Shown here: in pieces, positions 36,515 through 47,539 of the stretch
How the letters are laid out: each line of letters starts with the position of its first letter
Position numbering within the stretch: the stretch's first letter is position 1
Source: Draconibacterium sp.
Lineage (GTDB): Bacteria > Bacteroidota > Bacteroidia > Bacteroidales > Prolixibacteraceae
Direction of reading: 5' to 3'
Assembly: GCA_016705335.1 (NCBI GenBank)
Contig: JADIYN010000019.1
Span: 57,185 to 121,184, forward strand
DNA: 64,000 nucleotides
Translations under genes and position numbers: made by a program
Notes under the pieces: generated by a model
Database searches by the model: none
What the model saw: the letters and a program-made list of their open reading frames with translations, nothing else
Told to the model about the DNA's origin: nothing

Positions 36515-37375
36515 ATGAAGGAGATTCGATATTACAGGTTACCAGTTCCATTAATTGAAGAACAGAAAGTAAATCAGTTGACACGCGCTTTGTATTTTAC
36601 TGAAATCGGGGAGATTGAAGTGGTACGTGGAAATATATGGAATCCGGGTAAAAAGCTGGAAAATAATATGCTGGCATTTTGCATAAAAGGAAACGGTATT
36701 GTGATGATTTCAGATGAACAAATTCCGGTTTCGGGCGACCAGTTTTTTGTTATTCCCAAAGGTGATGAATTCAAATTCTATTCTGTCATCGATACAAATT
36801 CAAGGTTTCTTGTAGTCCATTTTGATGGTGAGAACGCAAATATGCATGGAAAGGAGTTTTCTGTTGTGCGAAATTTAATTCCATCGATAAACAACCTTGT
36901 AGCTAACCGGGAAATGCTTTTTGACGAGATTTTCAACAATCTTTCGAAAGGATTTCATGATGATAATCTGGCTTATACAAATTTTTGCTTTGGACATTTA
37001 TTTGCAACTTTTGTTTATGCAAACAAAACAAGCGACGATTTTGCCGATGAATCAAATCCGGTAATCAGGCATTCAATAGATTATATGAACAAAAATTTGC
37101 ATTTAAAACTTTTTTTAAATCAAATAGCAGATGAAGCTGGTTATTCATCAACATATTTTACAACACTATTTAAGAAGGAGACAGGTTATTCTCCGCTTAG
37201 TTACTTTTCGCACCTGAAAATATTAAAAGCCACAGAATTTTTAGATCATACAAAGCACAAAATCAAGGAAATATCTTTTTTACTTGGATATGCCGACCCA
37301 TATTATTTTACAAAAGATTTTACAAAACGAATGGGTTTGTCACCGCGACAGTACCGAAATCGGGTGGGGAGGTAA
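36515..37375 (+). CDS. AraC-family transcriptional regulator
   Basis: A 286-residue regulator with an N-terminal cupin-like sensor domain (residues 50-130; PVSGDQFFVIPKGDEF) and a C-terminal pair of helix-turn-helix motifs (LNQIADEAGYSSTYFTTLFK near 201 and ISFLLGYADPYYFTKDF near 252). It is divergent from the corrinoid operon, so it probably controls it, and may also affect the sugar genes downstream. The inducer is unknown. Confidence 0.88.
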   Translation: MKEIRYYRLPVPLIEEQKVNQLTRALYFTEIGEIEVVRGNIWNPGKKLENNMLAFCIKGNGIVMISDEQIPVSGDQFFVIPKGDEFKFYSVIDTNSRFLVVHFDGENANMHGKEFSVVRNLIPSINNLVANREMLFDEIFNNLSKGFHDDNLAYTNFCFGHLFATFVYANKTSDDFADESNPVIRHSIDYMNKNLHLKLFLNQIADEAGYSSTYFTTLFKKETGYSPLSYFSHLKILKATEFLDHTKHKIKEISFLLGYADPYYFTKDFTKRMGLSPRQYRNRVGR

Positions 37376-37394
37376 GAATTAGGAGCAATGTAAA

Positions 37395-37475
37395 ATATCG
37401 AATAATGAATAAGAAAGTGGAAAAGGTTTCTAATCGACTTTATTGTTTTACATTCCTCATTCGATATTCCTTATT
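37395..37475. repeat. AT-rich intergenic inverted repeat
   Basis: AATGTAAAATATCGAATAAT is opposed by ATTGTTTTACATTCC and ATTCGATATTCC, giving an imperfect inverted repeat in the convergent gap after the AraC gene. Confidence 0.45.
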
Positions 37476-37496
37476 TAATTTTATTCTTTGTTATTT

Positions 37497-37530
37497 TTCG
37501 TCTCCATTTTGGAGGGGTTGGAGGAGGCTT
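37497..37530. repeat. GC-rich palindromic element (copy 3)
   Basis: On the minus strand AAGCCTCCTCCAACCCCTCC is followed by AAAATGGAGACG. This is the same family as the elements at 17.6 and 51.1 kb. It lies at the 3' end of the neighbouring oxidoreductase gene. Confidence 0.5.
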
Positions 37531-38937
37531 CTATTTCATAGCTGCCTTTAATCCTTCGGTTGTAGTATAATATTTTACAATCATATTCGGAACTTCCCAT
37601 TCGGGTAGTTTGCCATCGATCAAATATTGGAGATATTTTTCGGTAACCTGTCCGAAATGAGATTCGTGGCCTGTATTATAACTTTCAGGAATAAGCAAAG
37701 TCCAGGTTTTATCGTTAATTTTTTCAAGGGAAATTCCCGGATACTTTGATGTTAATCCATCAACGGCATTGTACAAACTACCAACAAATTCTTTAATATC
37801 ACCTGTTGTAGTAGCTTCAATATATAATTTTGGTTTATATCCTTCTTTTTCACCCTGTTGAATTGTGAGGTTACATTTTGTGCCACGCATTATCGAATAA
37901 TGTGTATCGGCTGCACCTTCGGGCGCCTGAAAATTCCAAATAACCGAGGCTTTGGCATGAATGCCTTTTAATTTGTAGTTGATTTCACCATTGCTGTAAA
38001 CTTTCAAAACGCCATCTTTTACATCTTTTGTCAAATAATCGGGATATTCTTTAAGCATGGTAACTTTCTCAAACATTTCGGGAGTCAGGTCAGTTGTCCA
38101 GCGTTTTGCAGAAACAATTTCCACATCCGATTTTGATAAAATAACACCCGGGAAAGCTTCCCACTGGATGAGGTCAACCAAATGTGTGTTAACATCAACA
38201 ATACCTTCTCCTTGTTGCGCCACATCGAAAAACCATGCCGGACGTTTTAGCGGATTGCCTGATACATATTTAAAAAAGTGGTGCACACTTTCTTTTGTAA
38301 TTGCCGGGTTTTCTTCAGTTCCAACCTGCAACTCTCCAAAAACTTCGCGGCTTTGTGAAAGTTCTCGTTGGAGGATCGTAGTAATTTCGTGGCGTTCAGT
38401 CATAATATCATAAAGCAGAACACCTTTTTCGGCCGCAACCTGAAACGCCTGTTCGAGTTTTGGAAATTCATCAGGCGTAATAACCATTGGTTTGTCGGCT
38501 AAAACATTGATTCCAGCCTCGATGGTTTTCAGGATATATTCTGTTTTTTTCGCATTATTTCCCGCGGTAACCATTACATTCCCCGGTTTTTCTGCAAGTA
38601 TTTTCTCGAAAAAATCAGGTCCTGTATATATTTTCTCTTCCCATGAAGTAGGCATCTCCGCACGCGTATTGTAATTGTTGATAAGGGCAAGATGACCTTG
38701 CAAATCAGGACCTTCGGGTGCATAAACAAAAACTGTTGGGTCAACTTGTTCATACATTGATTTTTGAACCAAAGCAGCATGAAAATGTCCGGGATCGAGG
38801 GTCATAATTTTTACTTCGCCTTTTGCTCCTGTAAACATATTTTGTTTTTCTTCGTTTGTTTTCGATTTTTGATTACCGCCAGTGCACGCTGTTAAAGCAA
38901 CAGAAATTGATAGTGCTGCAATTAGTATTTTTTTCAT
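37531..38937 (-). CDS. Gfo/Idh/MocA-family oxidoreductase, lipoprotein
   Basis: A protein of about 468 residues starting MKKILIAALSISVALTACTG, with the lipobox ending at a cysteine, so export and lipid anchoring are likely. It has an NAD(P)-binding Rossmann part (VKIMTLDPGHFHAALVQ, then ADKPMVITPDEF with the EKP-like motif) and a C-terminal domain of the putative-oxidoreductase type found in Bacteroidota. I prefer the start at 38937 to one 11 codons upstream, because the signal peptide begins here. It may oxidise a sugar, but the cofactor and substrate are not certain for an exported member. Confidence 0.82.
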   Translation of the reverse strand: MKKILIAALSISVALTACTGGNQKSKTNEEKQNMFTGAKGEVKIMTLDPGHFHAALVQKSMYEQVDPTVFVYAPEGPDLQGHLALINNYNTRAEMPTSWEEKIYTGPDFFEKILAEKPGNVMVTAGNNAKKTEYILKTIEAGINVLADKPMVITPDEFPKLEQAFQVAAEKGVLLYDIMTERHEITTILQRELSQSREVFGELQVGTEENPAITKESVHHFFKYVSGNPLKRPAWFFDVAQQGEGIVDVNTHLVDLIQWEAFPGVILSKSDVEIVSAKRWTTDLTPEMFEKVTMLKEYPDYLTKDVKDGVLKVYSNGEINYKLKGIHAKASVIWNFQAPEGAADTHYSIMRGTKCNLTIQQGEKEGYKPKLYIEATTTGDIKEFVGSLYNAVDGLTSKYPGISLEKINDKTWTLLIPESYNTGHESHFGQVTEKYLQYLIDGKLPEWEVPNMIVKYYTTTEGLKAAMK

Positions 38938-38996
38938 TTTCCTACTATTTTTTAAGATTTTCACGGACATTTTGTGATGAATTGGCTCAAAAAACT

Positions 38997-39877
38997 TTAT
39001 GCGTTGCCAATCATTTTATTGAATATTACCAACTGCTCTTTCATTGCTGCAATCCGGTCGGCAGGTTCTGTGCGCGCTTCGAGTAAAATCCAGCCGTCAT
39101 AATTCATTTTCACAAAAAGATCCATCAAATCCTGGTAAGGATAATCTCCCACATTTAATTCACGAATGTGTACAGTGTCGCCAAACCACTTTTTAACTGA
39201 ATTAAAATTGGCTTCCAAACCTGGTGGCAGCAAATCCTGGTCGTTGCAGTTCCAGCACATTTTCACGTTTTTATCAGTTACCTGTTCAAAAATGGCTCTA
39301 ATATTAGGTATTTCCTGAGTCAGATTACCATGAACTTCAACCCTAACAAGTTGTCCAAGATCTTTGGCATATTTTCCAATTTCATTAAATGAAGCAGCTA
39401 TTTGAGCAATTGTTTTTCTTTCGAAACTTCATTGGGAAGATTGTTCGGTTTTACTTTTATTCCTGTGGCACCAATGTCTTTACACAACTGCAGATATTTT
39501 TTAGTTTCCTCGATATTTTTTCTCACTTCAGCAGGATCAGGACTATGATATTCGAAGTTTGAACCATAACCGATGCAGGTAACCGGACTATCAGCAAAGC
39601 GTTTTTTAACATCAGCACGTTGATTTGCTGAGAGTTTGGTTTCCACACCGTGAGCATGTTCAGTACGTAATTCAACACCAAGCAAACCTGTTTTTTCGCA
39701 ATTGTCAATTAATGTTGGCAAGTCCCAGTCTTTACCCCATTGGTAGGTTACAAGTCCAAGTCTCATTTTCGATTTTTTAATCATGGCAAGCGCCGAAAAT
39801 GGATCGATTAATGCCAGCCCGGCACCTGTAACAAGACTTTTTTGTATAAAACTTCTACGTGATTGATTTAGATTCAT
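38997..39877 (-). CDS. Xylose-isomerase-like TIM-barrel sugar isomerase/epimerase (one frameshift)
   Basis: A TIM-barrel protein of the AP_endonuc_2 superfamily. The N-terminus NQSRRSFIQKSLVTGAGLAL is a twin-arginine-like export signal. The barrel starts RLGLVTYQWGKDWD. A break at the A-run near 39415 is repaired by one A (VSKEKTIAQIAASFNE), giving about 293 residues. Metal-site candidates lie in VEVHGNLT and WNCNDQDLL, and the last conserved part is GWILLEARTEPADR. It is next to the lipoprotein oxidoreductase, so both may act on the same sugar outside the cytoplasm. Confidence 0.82.
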
Positions 39878-39994
39878 GTTTTTTAGATTTTTTAAGTGCC
39901 GTATAATTTACTGATTTTTACTTAATAGTAAAATGGTGGTGACAGGAAGTAAAATGAATTTAATTGCACGGATTAATTTAAAAAAACCGGACTT

Positions 39995-41007
39995 TTATTT
40001 AAAGCTTTTAGCCATTTTATTAATGTCCGCATCTGTCAAGTCTCCTCCAATTACAACTTCATGTTTAAATACAATTTGCTGACCGGGTTTTAAAACAACT
40101 TTTACAGGCTCGGCATTTTTATCGAAACTTTGCCCACCGAGGTTATTTGTGGCAAATAATCCGTAACCACGGGCATGTGACCATGCCGGATAGTTTACGT
40201 TATTTTTGTTATCTATAATTACAATGGTTATTATCTCACCTTCCTTGTTGGCACGCAAAGCAACCCACGGGCTTCTTTTTCCCCAAACATCGCCACCTTT
40301 TACTCCATCGGCATTGCGGTAAACGCCATTCACACCATCATTATTCATCATTGGAACTTCAGTAACAATTCCGTTAGCATCTAAAAATTTCTCAGGTTTT
40401 GTCGATGGTTCTTCAAAAACACGGTCGAGACGCATTCCAATCAGACCTTCTTTGTTTCCGCTAAAAGTTACTTCTTTCACTGCTGTCAGTTTACTTGTCC
40501 GTTCAATAGTGCGCAGGTTTTCATCTCCTGAAAAAATGAAGGTTGTTTCTTCGTTTAAAAGTACATTTCCATCATTGTCAACCCATTCAGAACTTGTAAC
40601 CAATTCTCCTTTTTTCGGATTCTCTGATACTATTTTTTTGAATTTTATTGAACCATATTTTGGTTTGTCTTCGGCACTAATTGCAAATGAGTTGTTCCAG
40701 AAATCCAGACCGTTTACATCGCCAAAATTAAGCCAAAGTCCTACATGATGTGGATGATCGGTACGCTCAAATGGCCTCGGGTTCATTGGATATCCGCGTG
40801 TTACAATTTTGCCTGAGGCACTTAATATTGGATAAAGCGTTTGCTTTTCCATGTCTTCGGGATAAATAAAAGCGGTAAAAAATTTACCGTCAATAAATAC
40901 CTCCACCTTTTTATTGATCTCATCGTTTTTAAACTCAACTTTTTGGGTTTCCGCCAAAAGAAGCAACAGAAATGATAAAAGACGACTGAAAAAAAAATAA
41001 ATTTCAT
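39995..41007 (-). CDS. DUF6807 (PmoA-like) family protein, signal-peptide frameshift
   Basis: A secreted protein of about 337 residues. The signal peptide is broken at a run of nine T; a tenth T restores MKFIFFFSRLLSFLLLLLAE. The mature part carries TDHPHHVGLWLNFGDVNGLDFW, the hallmark of DUF6807 (formerly annotated PmoA), and a beta-rich fold. The biochemical function of the family is not known; it is often found among carbohydrate genes. A second, divergent member is at 49.9-51.3 kb. Confidence 0.8.
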
Positions 41008-41176
41008 GTTCGATTGAATATTAAATTATTACTTAAACAAGGAATTCGTTAACGCTAACGGTGATAAAAATACGCTAAAAATGCTAAAATTCAAAAGCAG
41101 GAATGGAATGTTTTAAACATTTTGTGATTTTGAGTTTTGCAGTCAGAAAAAAGGAAAGTTTTGTTTTTCAAAAACA

Positions 41177-41205
41177 AAACGCCATCCGTTTTACGGATGG
41201 CGTTT
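41177..41205 (-). terminator. Rho-independent terminator after susD
   Basis: AAACGCCATCCGT and ACGGATGGCGTTT form a perfect 13-bp stem with a three-base loop. On the minus strand it is followed by TTTTGTTTTT. It ends the SusC-SusD operon. Confidence 0.92.
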
Positions 41206-41242
41206 CTTACTTCTGCCAAACAATATATATATCTAACTAAAA

Positions 41243-43117
41243 CTATTCAATAATTCCTTCACCTTCTCCATCTTTCCAGGTTAAAGGTGGAACGTTGCCT
41301 TCAGCTCCCGGATAGCCTTTGTTTTGATTGATGTGACCAAGGCTGTTTGCGTTAATTGCATCTGCCGGAACCGGCCAGATTACAATGTGTGGAGCAATTT
41401 TATAATTATAATGTGGTGCCCTGATCTGATTGCGATAGAATATATTCTTTTCAATTACCCTGTCATACCAGAAATTCTTTTGATGAAAATTATCCATGCT
41501 GTAGGTTCTGCCAGCATAATCAGCTTTTCCCGTTTTTGCAAAAATATATGATATTCTTGTAAGTTCCACATTACGGAATTCTTCGTAATACAGTTCACGG
41601 GCACGTTCGTCTAATATTGTACCAATGTCAACTGTAGAATAAGGATCACAGCCAGCTCTTGTACGAACTGCATTTACGTCAGCAGTTGCAGCAGCTATGT
41701 TATTTTTCCACCAGTATGCTTCAGCACGTAACAAATAAGTTTCTGCCAATCGATAAACATACCAGTCAGCATATCCACCGGCTGGTTGAGCAGCCGATGG
41801 GTCGGCAACATACAGTTTGTAATGCGGCCAGTTAAACCAGCTCCTTATTGTATCGGTACAAAGAATACCACCATCAGCGCCATATTTCTGAAGGTTTTTA
41901 CCATACCATGGGTCGCTGTCGGCTTTAAGGTTTGGATGATTGTAAACCAATTGTTCCATTGTCATCCAGTTTGTCGAATTGTGGCGTTGATCTTTTGGAT
42001 CGTCCCAAATATCAAACTGTAAATAAGGAGTAGCACGTAAACGGCCAATTCCACGGCCATATTTGGTAACCTGGTCGATTTCAACTTTTCCCTTACCCAC
42101 AGTAGTACCTAATTTTGCATCGCTCATTCCAGCAACACCTGATGGCGTATTATTTTTACCGGCACCACCCCAGAATGGAACTGCCTGGCGCATAATTTGA
42201 ATTCTCTCACTTGCACCGTCTTCAGTCAGTGTTTCACTACCGGTAAAAATATATATCCTTTCACGGTTTTCGGGGAGTGCCTTGTTGGCATCCTGATGCA
42301 AATCCCATGTAATATCATGGTTAGGATCTGATTTGTCAACACCAAACCTGTCGGTCATTAATTTATGCCAGCCATCGTTAATAATAGCATCGGCAGCAGC
42401 AATTGCTCCATCAAAATCGCCAAGAGCAAGATTAACCTGTGCAAGCAAATGGTATGCAGTAGCTTTATTAACATCCCCAATTGGTGAACCTTGTGCTTCA
42501 GTTTGAACCCACTGAGTTGCAAAGGTGAGGTCTTTTTTACATTTCTGTAATATACTTTCGCGTGTTACGCTGTAAAAGTCAAGGCGCACTGAAGTAATTT
42601 CTTCAAGAATTAATGGTACATCGCCATAATGATGAACAAGATGGTAATATGTACGGGCACGGTGTATATATGCTTTTCCAAGGATATTATTCTTGTCAGC
42701 TTCACTTTTCCATTCAGGTGTGTTAATCCTTGATATAACTGTATTTGCATATTTTATCCTGTTGTAAGCTTCAGTCCAAAACCAGCCGATTGATGTCCTA
42801 TCTTTATTATCGCCATTTAAATCAGGCAACAACTGCGCTGGCCAGTCAAACATGGGACCTGTTTTGTCAGTTGTTCCTTCAACTGATACTTCGGATAAGA
42901 AACCTTCATTTAAAATAGGAGGACAGTCACCGTAAACATCAAGCCGGGCATTACGCAAACATGCAATAAGCGCTGAGTTGAGTGATTCGGTAGTTGTAAA
43001 CGTTTTGCTGGGTTCATAGAATGACAGTGGTTCCGGTTTCAAAAAATCTTCGGAACAGCTTGGTCCAAGTAAAATGAGTCCAAGCGTGAATATTGAAATT
43101 ATTTTAAACTTTTTCAT
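41243..43117 (-). CDS. susD: SusD/RagB-family glycan-binding lipoprotein
   Basis: A 624-residue outer-membrane lipoprotein with lipobox LLGPSC. It caps the SusC transporter and binds the glycan. Helical TPR-like segments form the core (AYIHRARTYYHLVHHYGDVPLI near residue 150, then YLLRAEAYWWKNNIAAA near 475). RARELYYEEFRNVEL near 530 is the conserved C-terminal block. It follows susC by 11 bases. The ligand cannot be read from the sequence. Confidence 0.93.
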   Translation of the reverse strand: MKKFKIISIFTLGLILLGPSCSEDFLKPEPLSFYEPSKTFTTTESLNSALIACLRNARLDVYGDCPPILNEGFLSEVSVEGTTDKTGPMFDWPAQLLPDLNGDNKDRTSIGWFWTEAYNRIKYANTVISRINTPEWKSEADKNNILGKAYIHRARTYYHLVHHYGDVPLILEEITSVRLDFYSVTRESILQKCKKDLTFATQWVQTEAQGSPIGDVNKATAYHLLAQVNLALGDFDGAIAAADAIINDGWHKLMTDRFGVDKSDPNHDITWDLHQDANKALPENRERIYIFTGSETLTEDGASERIQIMRQAVPFWGGAGKNNTPSGVAGMSDAKLGTTVGKGKVEIDQVTKYGRGIGRLRATPYLQFDIWDDPKDQRHNSTNWMTMEQLVYNHPNLKADSDPWYGKNLQKYGADGGILCTDTIRSWFNWPHYKLYVADPSAAQPAGGYADWYVYRLAETYLLRAEAYWWKNNIAAATADVNAVRTRAGCDPYSTVDIGTILDERARELYYEEFRNVELTRISYIFAKTGKADYAGRTYSMDNFHQKNFWYDRVIEKNIFYRNQIRAPHYNYKIAPHIVIWPVPADAINANSLGHINQNKGYPGAEGNVPPLTWKDGEGEGIIE

Positions 43118-43128
43118 CTTTTTCGTTT

Positions 43129-46100
43129 TTACAGCGTTAAGTTAAGTTTAATTGAATAGTTGGATGGTGCAAAGTTTCTGATTTCAGGATCCATCCAACC
43201 CCAATTAGGAGCATACACAAAAGGATTTTGTGCAATTAACGAGATTTTTGCATTAACAATTTTTGCTTTCTGCAAAAGACTTTGAGGAACATTGTATGAA
43301 AGAGAAATGTTGTCGAATCTTACAAAACTTGCTTTGTCCCACACTGTAAAACCTGTGGCATAACTTTCAATTCCAGCCCATTCGTTGTTGCGGTTTTCCG
43401 GTGTCCAGTAAGGTACATTTAATTGAGCTCCCCTGTCATAGAATACATCGCTGCTTTTACGGTGGTTATTTTCCTGTAACATGCCTATGTAAGAATACAT
43501 TTTAATGGCAAATTCAAAATTTTTCCAAGTTACATCATTCCTAAAAGTTAACCTTACTTTTGGTTGTGTTGAACCTTGGATTACTTTGTCGTCATTGGTA
43601 TATAGTTTATCATCATTCTGGTCAACCTGTTTCCAGTCACCCGCAAAACGCGAATAAACTTTTGCTGCATCTGTTTCTTCTTCCTGCCAGATACCGTTTA
43701 GCTGGTAATCCCAAACCGCGTTAATATCTTCCCCAATAAACCAGCCATTGGCAATGTCATCAACTTCAACAAGGTTTCCATTTTCATCTTCCTTATAATT
43801 AAAGAAAAGATGTTTGATTTCGTTTTTGTTATGTGACAAAGAAAATCCGGTTGTCCATGTTAAATCTTTCTTTTGAATATTTGTTGAATTCAAAGCGATT
43901 TCAATACCTGTGTTATTTACCTGGCCAAGATTGTCGAATACACTTGCATAACCTGTAACATCGGCAACTGTCGCGGCATGATTAAATCTTTTGTAATCAT
44001 ATAATAACCATCAATATTTCCTCTTAATCTCCCGTTTAATGTTGAAAAATCAAGCCCATAATTGTAAGCTGAAGTTCTTTCCCACTTCAGTTCTTTATTT
44101 TCCATCCTGCTTGAATACAGTTGAGATACGTAATACTCGGCACCTGATGTGTTATTTGTTAACACATATTTACCAGTTGAGAGGTTCGACAATGCATCAT
44201 AAATTCCAATACCCCGGTTCCCGTTTGTACCATATGAAACCCTGAGTTTTAACAGATCAAGTAATTCGGTGCTAAAGAAATTCTCTTCGCTAACTGTCCA
44301 ACCCAAAGCAACTGCTCCAAAATTTGCATACGGGTTTGATTGTCCAAAAGCAGAATAACCATCTCGGCGAAGCGAACCGGTTACCAAGTATTTACCTTTG
44401 TAAACATAGTTTAACCTGCCTAGCAAAGAATTACCTGTACTTACTTCATCATTGCTTCTCAATTCAACATCTTCAGATGCTGCCTCCATGCGGTGGTATC
44501 CCAGCACATCACTTGGGAGAAACCTTCTTCTTTGAATGCGATCCCACCAATACTGATATTTTTCAGCGGTTTGTACAAATGTGAAATCAAAAGAATGATC
44601 ACCAAATTCCTTGTTCCATTTCAACATGTTGTTCATCTGCCATTCGTTTATAGTAGTATTGTCCCTTTTGGCCTGGCCACCAATGGCAGCCCATTCAAAA
44701 TCTTTGGAGCTGTCGTGCCAGTATTCCCTGTTCCAGTTAAACCTGGTAATAAAGTCGGAAGTTATTGAAAATCCGTAAGGCAAAGTTATTGTTGCATAAA
44801 TCTTGCTGTTCAGCGAGTTGTACTTTTGAAAGTTGTCGCGATAATTAATATAACGGTGCGGGTGCCTTGAGGCCGATACGTTTCCGGTAGGTGCAAAAGT
44901 AATTGTTGTTCCATCGGCTTCATAATACGAAGCAAAAGGGTTTACACCACCCCAGCTTCCACCATAACTGTTTAAATCAACATTTTGCTGGCTTTGGTCA
45001 CGGATAGCAAACTGTGTGTTTGTCCCCACTTTTAACCAATCGGTAACTTTTACTTCAAGATTAATACGGGCGCGAAGCACTTTAAACCGTTCATTATAAA
45101 TAATACCTTCATTATCAGTATAACCCAATGAGAAATAATAATTAGTAGCTTCACTTGCGCCCGAAATAGCAGCGTTGTAGTCTTGTTGTAATCCTGTCTG
45201 AAGAATATCATTGGTCCAGTCGCGGGTGGTTCCGTTTTTGTAGTTTGTAACTTCAATGGGTGAAAAACCAAGACGGGTTAACCAAACCGCATCCAAATCA
45301 GTTGCTGCAGTTGAACCGCTGTATTCTTTCCATTTATCAACTGTTACACCTGCAGGCAGATTATCATATTTGTTGTAATAGCCGGGTCCCTTATCAATCT
45401 GGTGTCTCTCTTTACGTTGATAACCAGCTTGCCTCCAGGCAATAAACTGATCGGCATTTAAAAGATCAAGGGAAGCATTTGATGGTGTTGAAACACCAAC
45501 ATTTGCACTGACTGTAATAATTGGTTTACCTTTTTTACCTCTTTTTGTGGTAATGAGAACAACTCCGTTTGCAGCGCGAGAACCATAAATGGCTGCCGAG
45601 GAAGCATCTTTCAAGACGTCGAAGGTTTCAATATCAGAAGGGTTAATTTCCGAAAGGTCGCCGTAATAAATCATTCCGTCAAGAACGATTAACGGGGCAT
45701 TTGCCTTTTTTTCATCAGTCCCATCAGCTCTCAAAGAAGTTTGCCCTCTAATCAACATGTCTTCAGCACCGGATAACCCTTTTGCCGAAGAGCTCATGTT
45801 TACGTTCATGCCGGGCATGGCACCACGCAACATTGAAGTAATGTTTGAAGTGGCCTCTTTTTCAAGTTTTTCGGCATTAATTTGAGAAACAGCACCGGTC
45901 AAATCTTTTTTCTTGACAGTACCGTAACCAATTGCAACCACCTCTTCCAAACCAATAACATCGGCTTCCATTTTTACACTGATTGTTGATTGCGTTCCAA
46001 GGGCAATCTCCTGTGTTTTCATACCGATAAACGAGAACATCAGCGATTTTGCATCATTGGGAACAGAGAGAGTGTAAACCCCATCGATGTTGGTAACGGA

Positions 46101-46248
46101 ACCAATTGCAGTTCCTTTTACAAAAACGGTTACACCGGGAAGCGGTGCGCCCGTTTCATCGGTTACAGTACCTGTAACCGTTTTTTGTGCCATTGTACTA
46201 CTTATAGTTACAACAAACACCATTAAAAAGAAATAGTAGTTTTCGCAT
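43129..46248 (-). CDS. susC: SusC/RagA-family TonB-linked outer-membrane transporter (two frameshifts)
   Basis: About 1040 residues after repair. The N-terminus MRKLLFLF joins MVFVVTISSTMAQ once two T are added to a T5 run near 46220. Then come a carboxypeptidase-regulatory-like domain (TVTGTVTDETGAPLPGVTV), the TonB-box region EEVVAIGYGTVKK, the plug with IRGQTSLRADG and YGSRAANGVVLITTKRG, and the barrel. A second break near 43975 is repaired by one base (DLIMPATVADVTGYAS). It is operonic with susD. Glycan import across the outer membrane is the family role; the substrate is unknown. Confidence 0.93.
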
Positions 46249-46643
46249 AAGTTAAAATTTAATAGGTTTAATAAAAAATGAATGATTTTAATAGTTTAAT
46301 TTGTTATCAAACTGTTTTGTGTAGGTGCAAGTGAATTGCATCTTTTCATTTTATATAAAACAGTTGGATTAATCAGAATAGATTTCCTTTCATAATTTTA
46401 GTTATTAGTTATTGATTAGTAGTGCAATATAATTATTTTACAGGAGTGTTGAATATAAAAAATAAGTAAAAATTTCAGTCCTGATTAATAATTATATTTA
46501 AAAGTCCAATTTAAAAATTACTGACGAACATATTTTGACTTAATTTTGCATAGTTTGATATTATATTAGCAAACTATCAGAATTACATTTGTTTTTGAAA
46601 TAGTTTAAATGGTTTTAGCTGAAAAAATAAGCAGAATTTTATA
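46249..46643. other. 395-base intergenic region, divergent between susC and mtgA
   Basis: Very AT-rich and without a convincing open frame. It must hold promoters for both divergent genes. TAATTTTG at 46541-46548 matches the -7 consensus on the plus strand, but no -33 TTTG is at proper spacing. No other structure was seen. Confidence 0.4.
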
Positions 46644-47373
46644 ATGAATGACAATGTAAAAACATTAGCAGCAACAAAAAGCAAATTGAAATTTTTAATA
46701 AGGCTTTTTTTAAAAACTATTTACTGGTTTATTGGGTTGTCGTTTTTTTTCGTGATACTTTTTAAATGGGTTCCGGTTCCACTTACTTCATTAATGTTAA
46801 TAAGAAGTAGCCAGCAACTTATTAACGGAAAGGAATTGCGTTTGAAACACGACTGGGTTTCGATGAAAAATATTTCGCCACATATGCAATTGGCGGCGGT
46901 TTGCAGCGAGGACCAGAATTTTTTCACACATCACGGAATTGATTTTGGTGCCATGAAAAAGCTGTAAACGAATCGAAGAAAAAGAACGGCAAATTACGTG
47001 GGGCAAGCACCATTTCGCAACAAACTGCAAAAAATGTTTTCTATGGCCACAACGGAGTTGGGTGCGAAAAGGTTTGGAATTATGGTTCACGGGGTTGATC
47101 GAACTAATCTGGAGTAAGAAAAGAATACTTGAAGTTTACCTGAACAGCATAGAAATGGGTAACGGAATCTATGGTGTGGAAGCAGCTTCAAAATATTATT
47201 TCAATGTAAAAGCTTCGGAACTGACAAAATACCAGGCAACATCTATTGTAGCTATTTTTCCGAGCCCGTTAAAATGGAATGCCAGCAATCCGGGACCTTA
47301 TGTAAAAACACGCATCGACTGGATAAACCGGCAAATGAAACTCCACAGTCCGCTGCCGTATAAACAAAATTGA
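46644..47373 (+). CDS. mtgA: Monofunctional peptidoglycan glycosyltransferase (two frameshifts)
   Basis: A GT51 enzyme that polymerises lipid II into glycan strands at the outer face of the inner membrane. One transmembrane segment lies at residues 27-45 (YWFIGLSFFFVILF). The catalytic motif EDQNFFTHHGIDF contains the key glutamate. Breaks near 46962 and 47042 are repaired by one A and one T, giving DFGAMKKAVNESKKKN, then RGASTISQQTAKNVFLWPQR, and EVYLNSIEMGNGIYG. The family motifs are then all present in order. The breaks are best read as base-call errors. Confidence 0.92.
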
Positions 47374-47526
47374 AAAAATTCCAAAAAACAAATCGCAAAA
47401 AACAAATAATAACCAAATCCTAAAATTTCAATTTTCAAACCTACTGATTCTTAAAAGTTTTGGATTTTCTAAATTTGATCATGATATTTATTTGAGATTT
47501 GTTTTTTTGTTTTTTGGAATTTTCAA
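47371..47526. repeat. Inverted repeat of about 155 bp with TTCCAAAAAACAAA ends
   Basis: TTGAAAAAATTCCAAAAAAC at the left is mirrored by GTTTTTTGGAATTTTCAA at the right. Inner parts (ACAAATCGC / GAGATTTGT) pair partly. It fills the gap between convergent mtgA and oxidoreductase genes and could be a bidirectional terminator or a small mobile repeat. Confidence 0.55.
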
Positions 47527-47539
47527 ACTACAGTTACAA

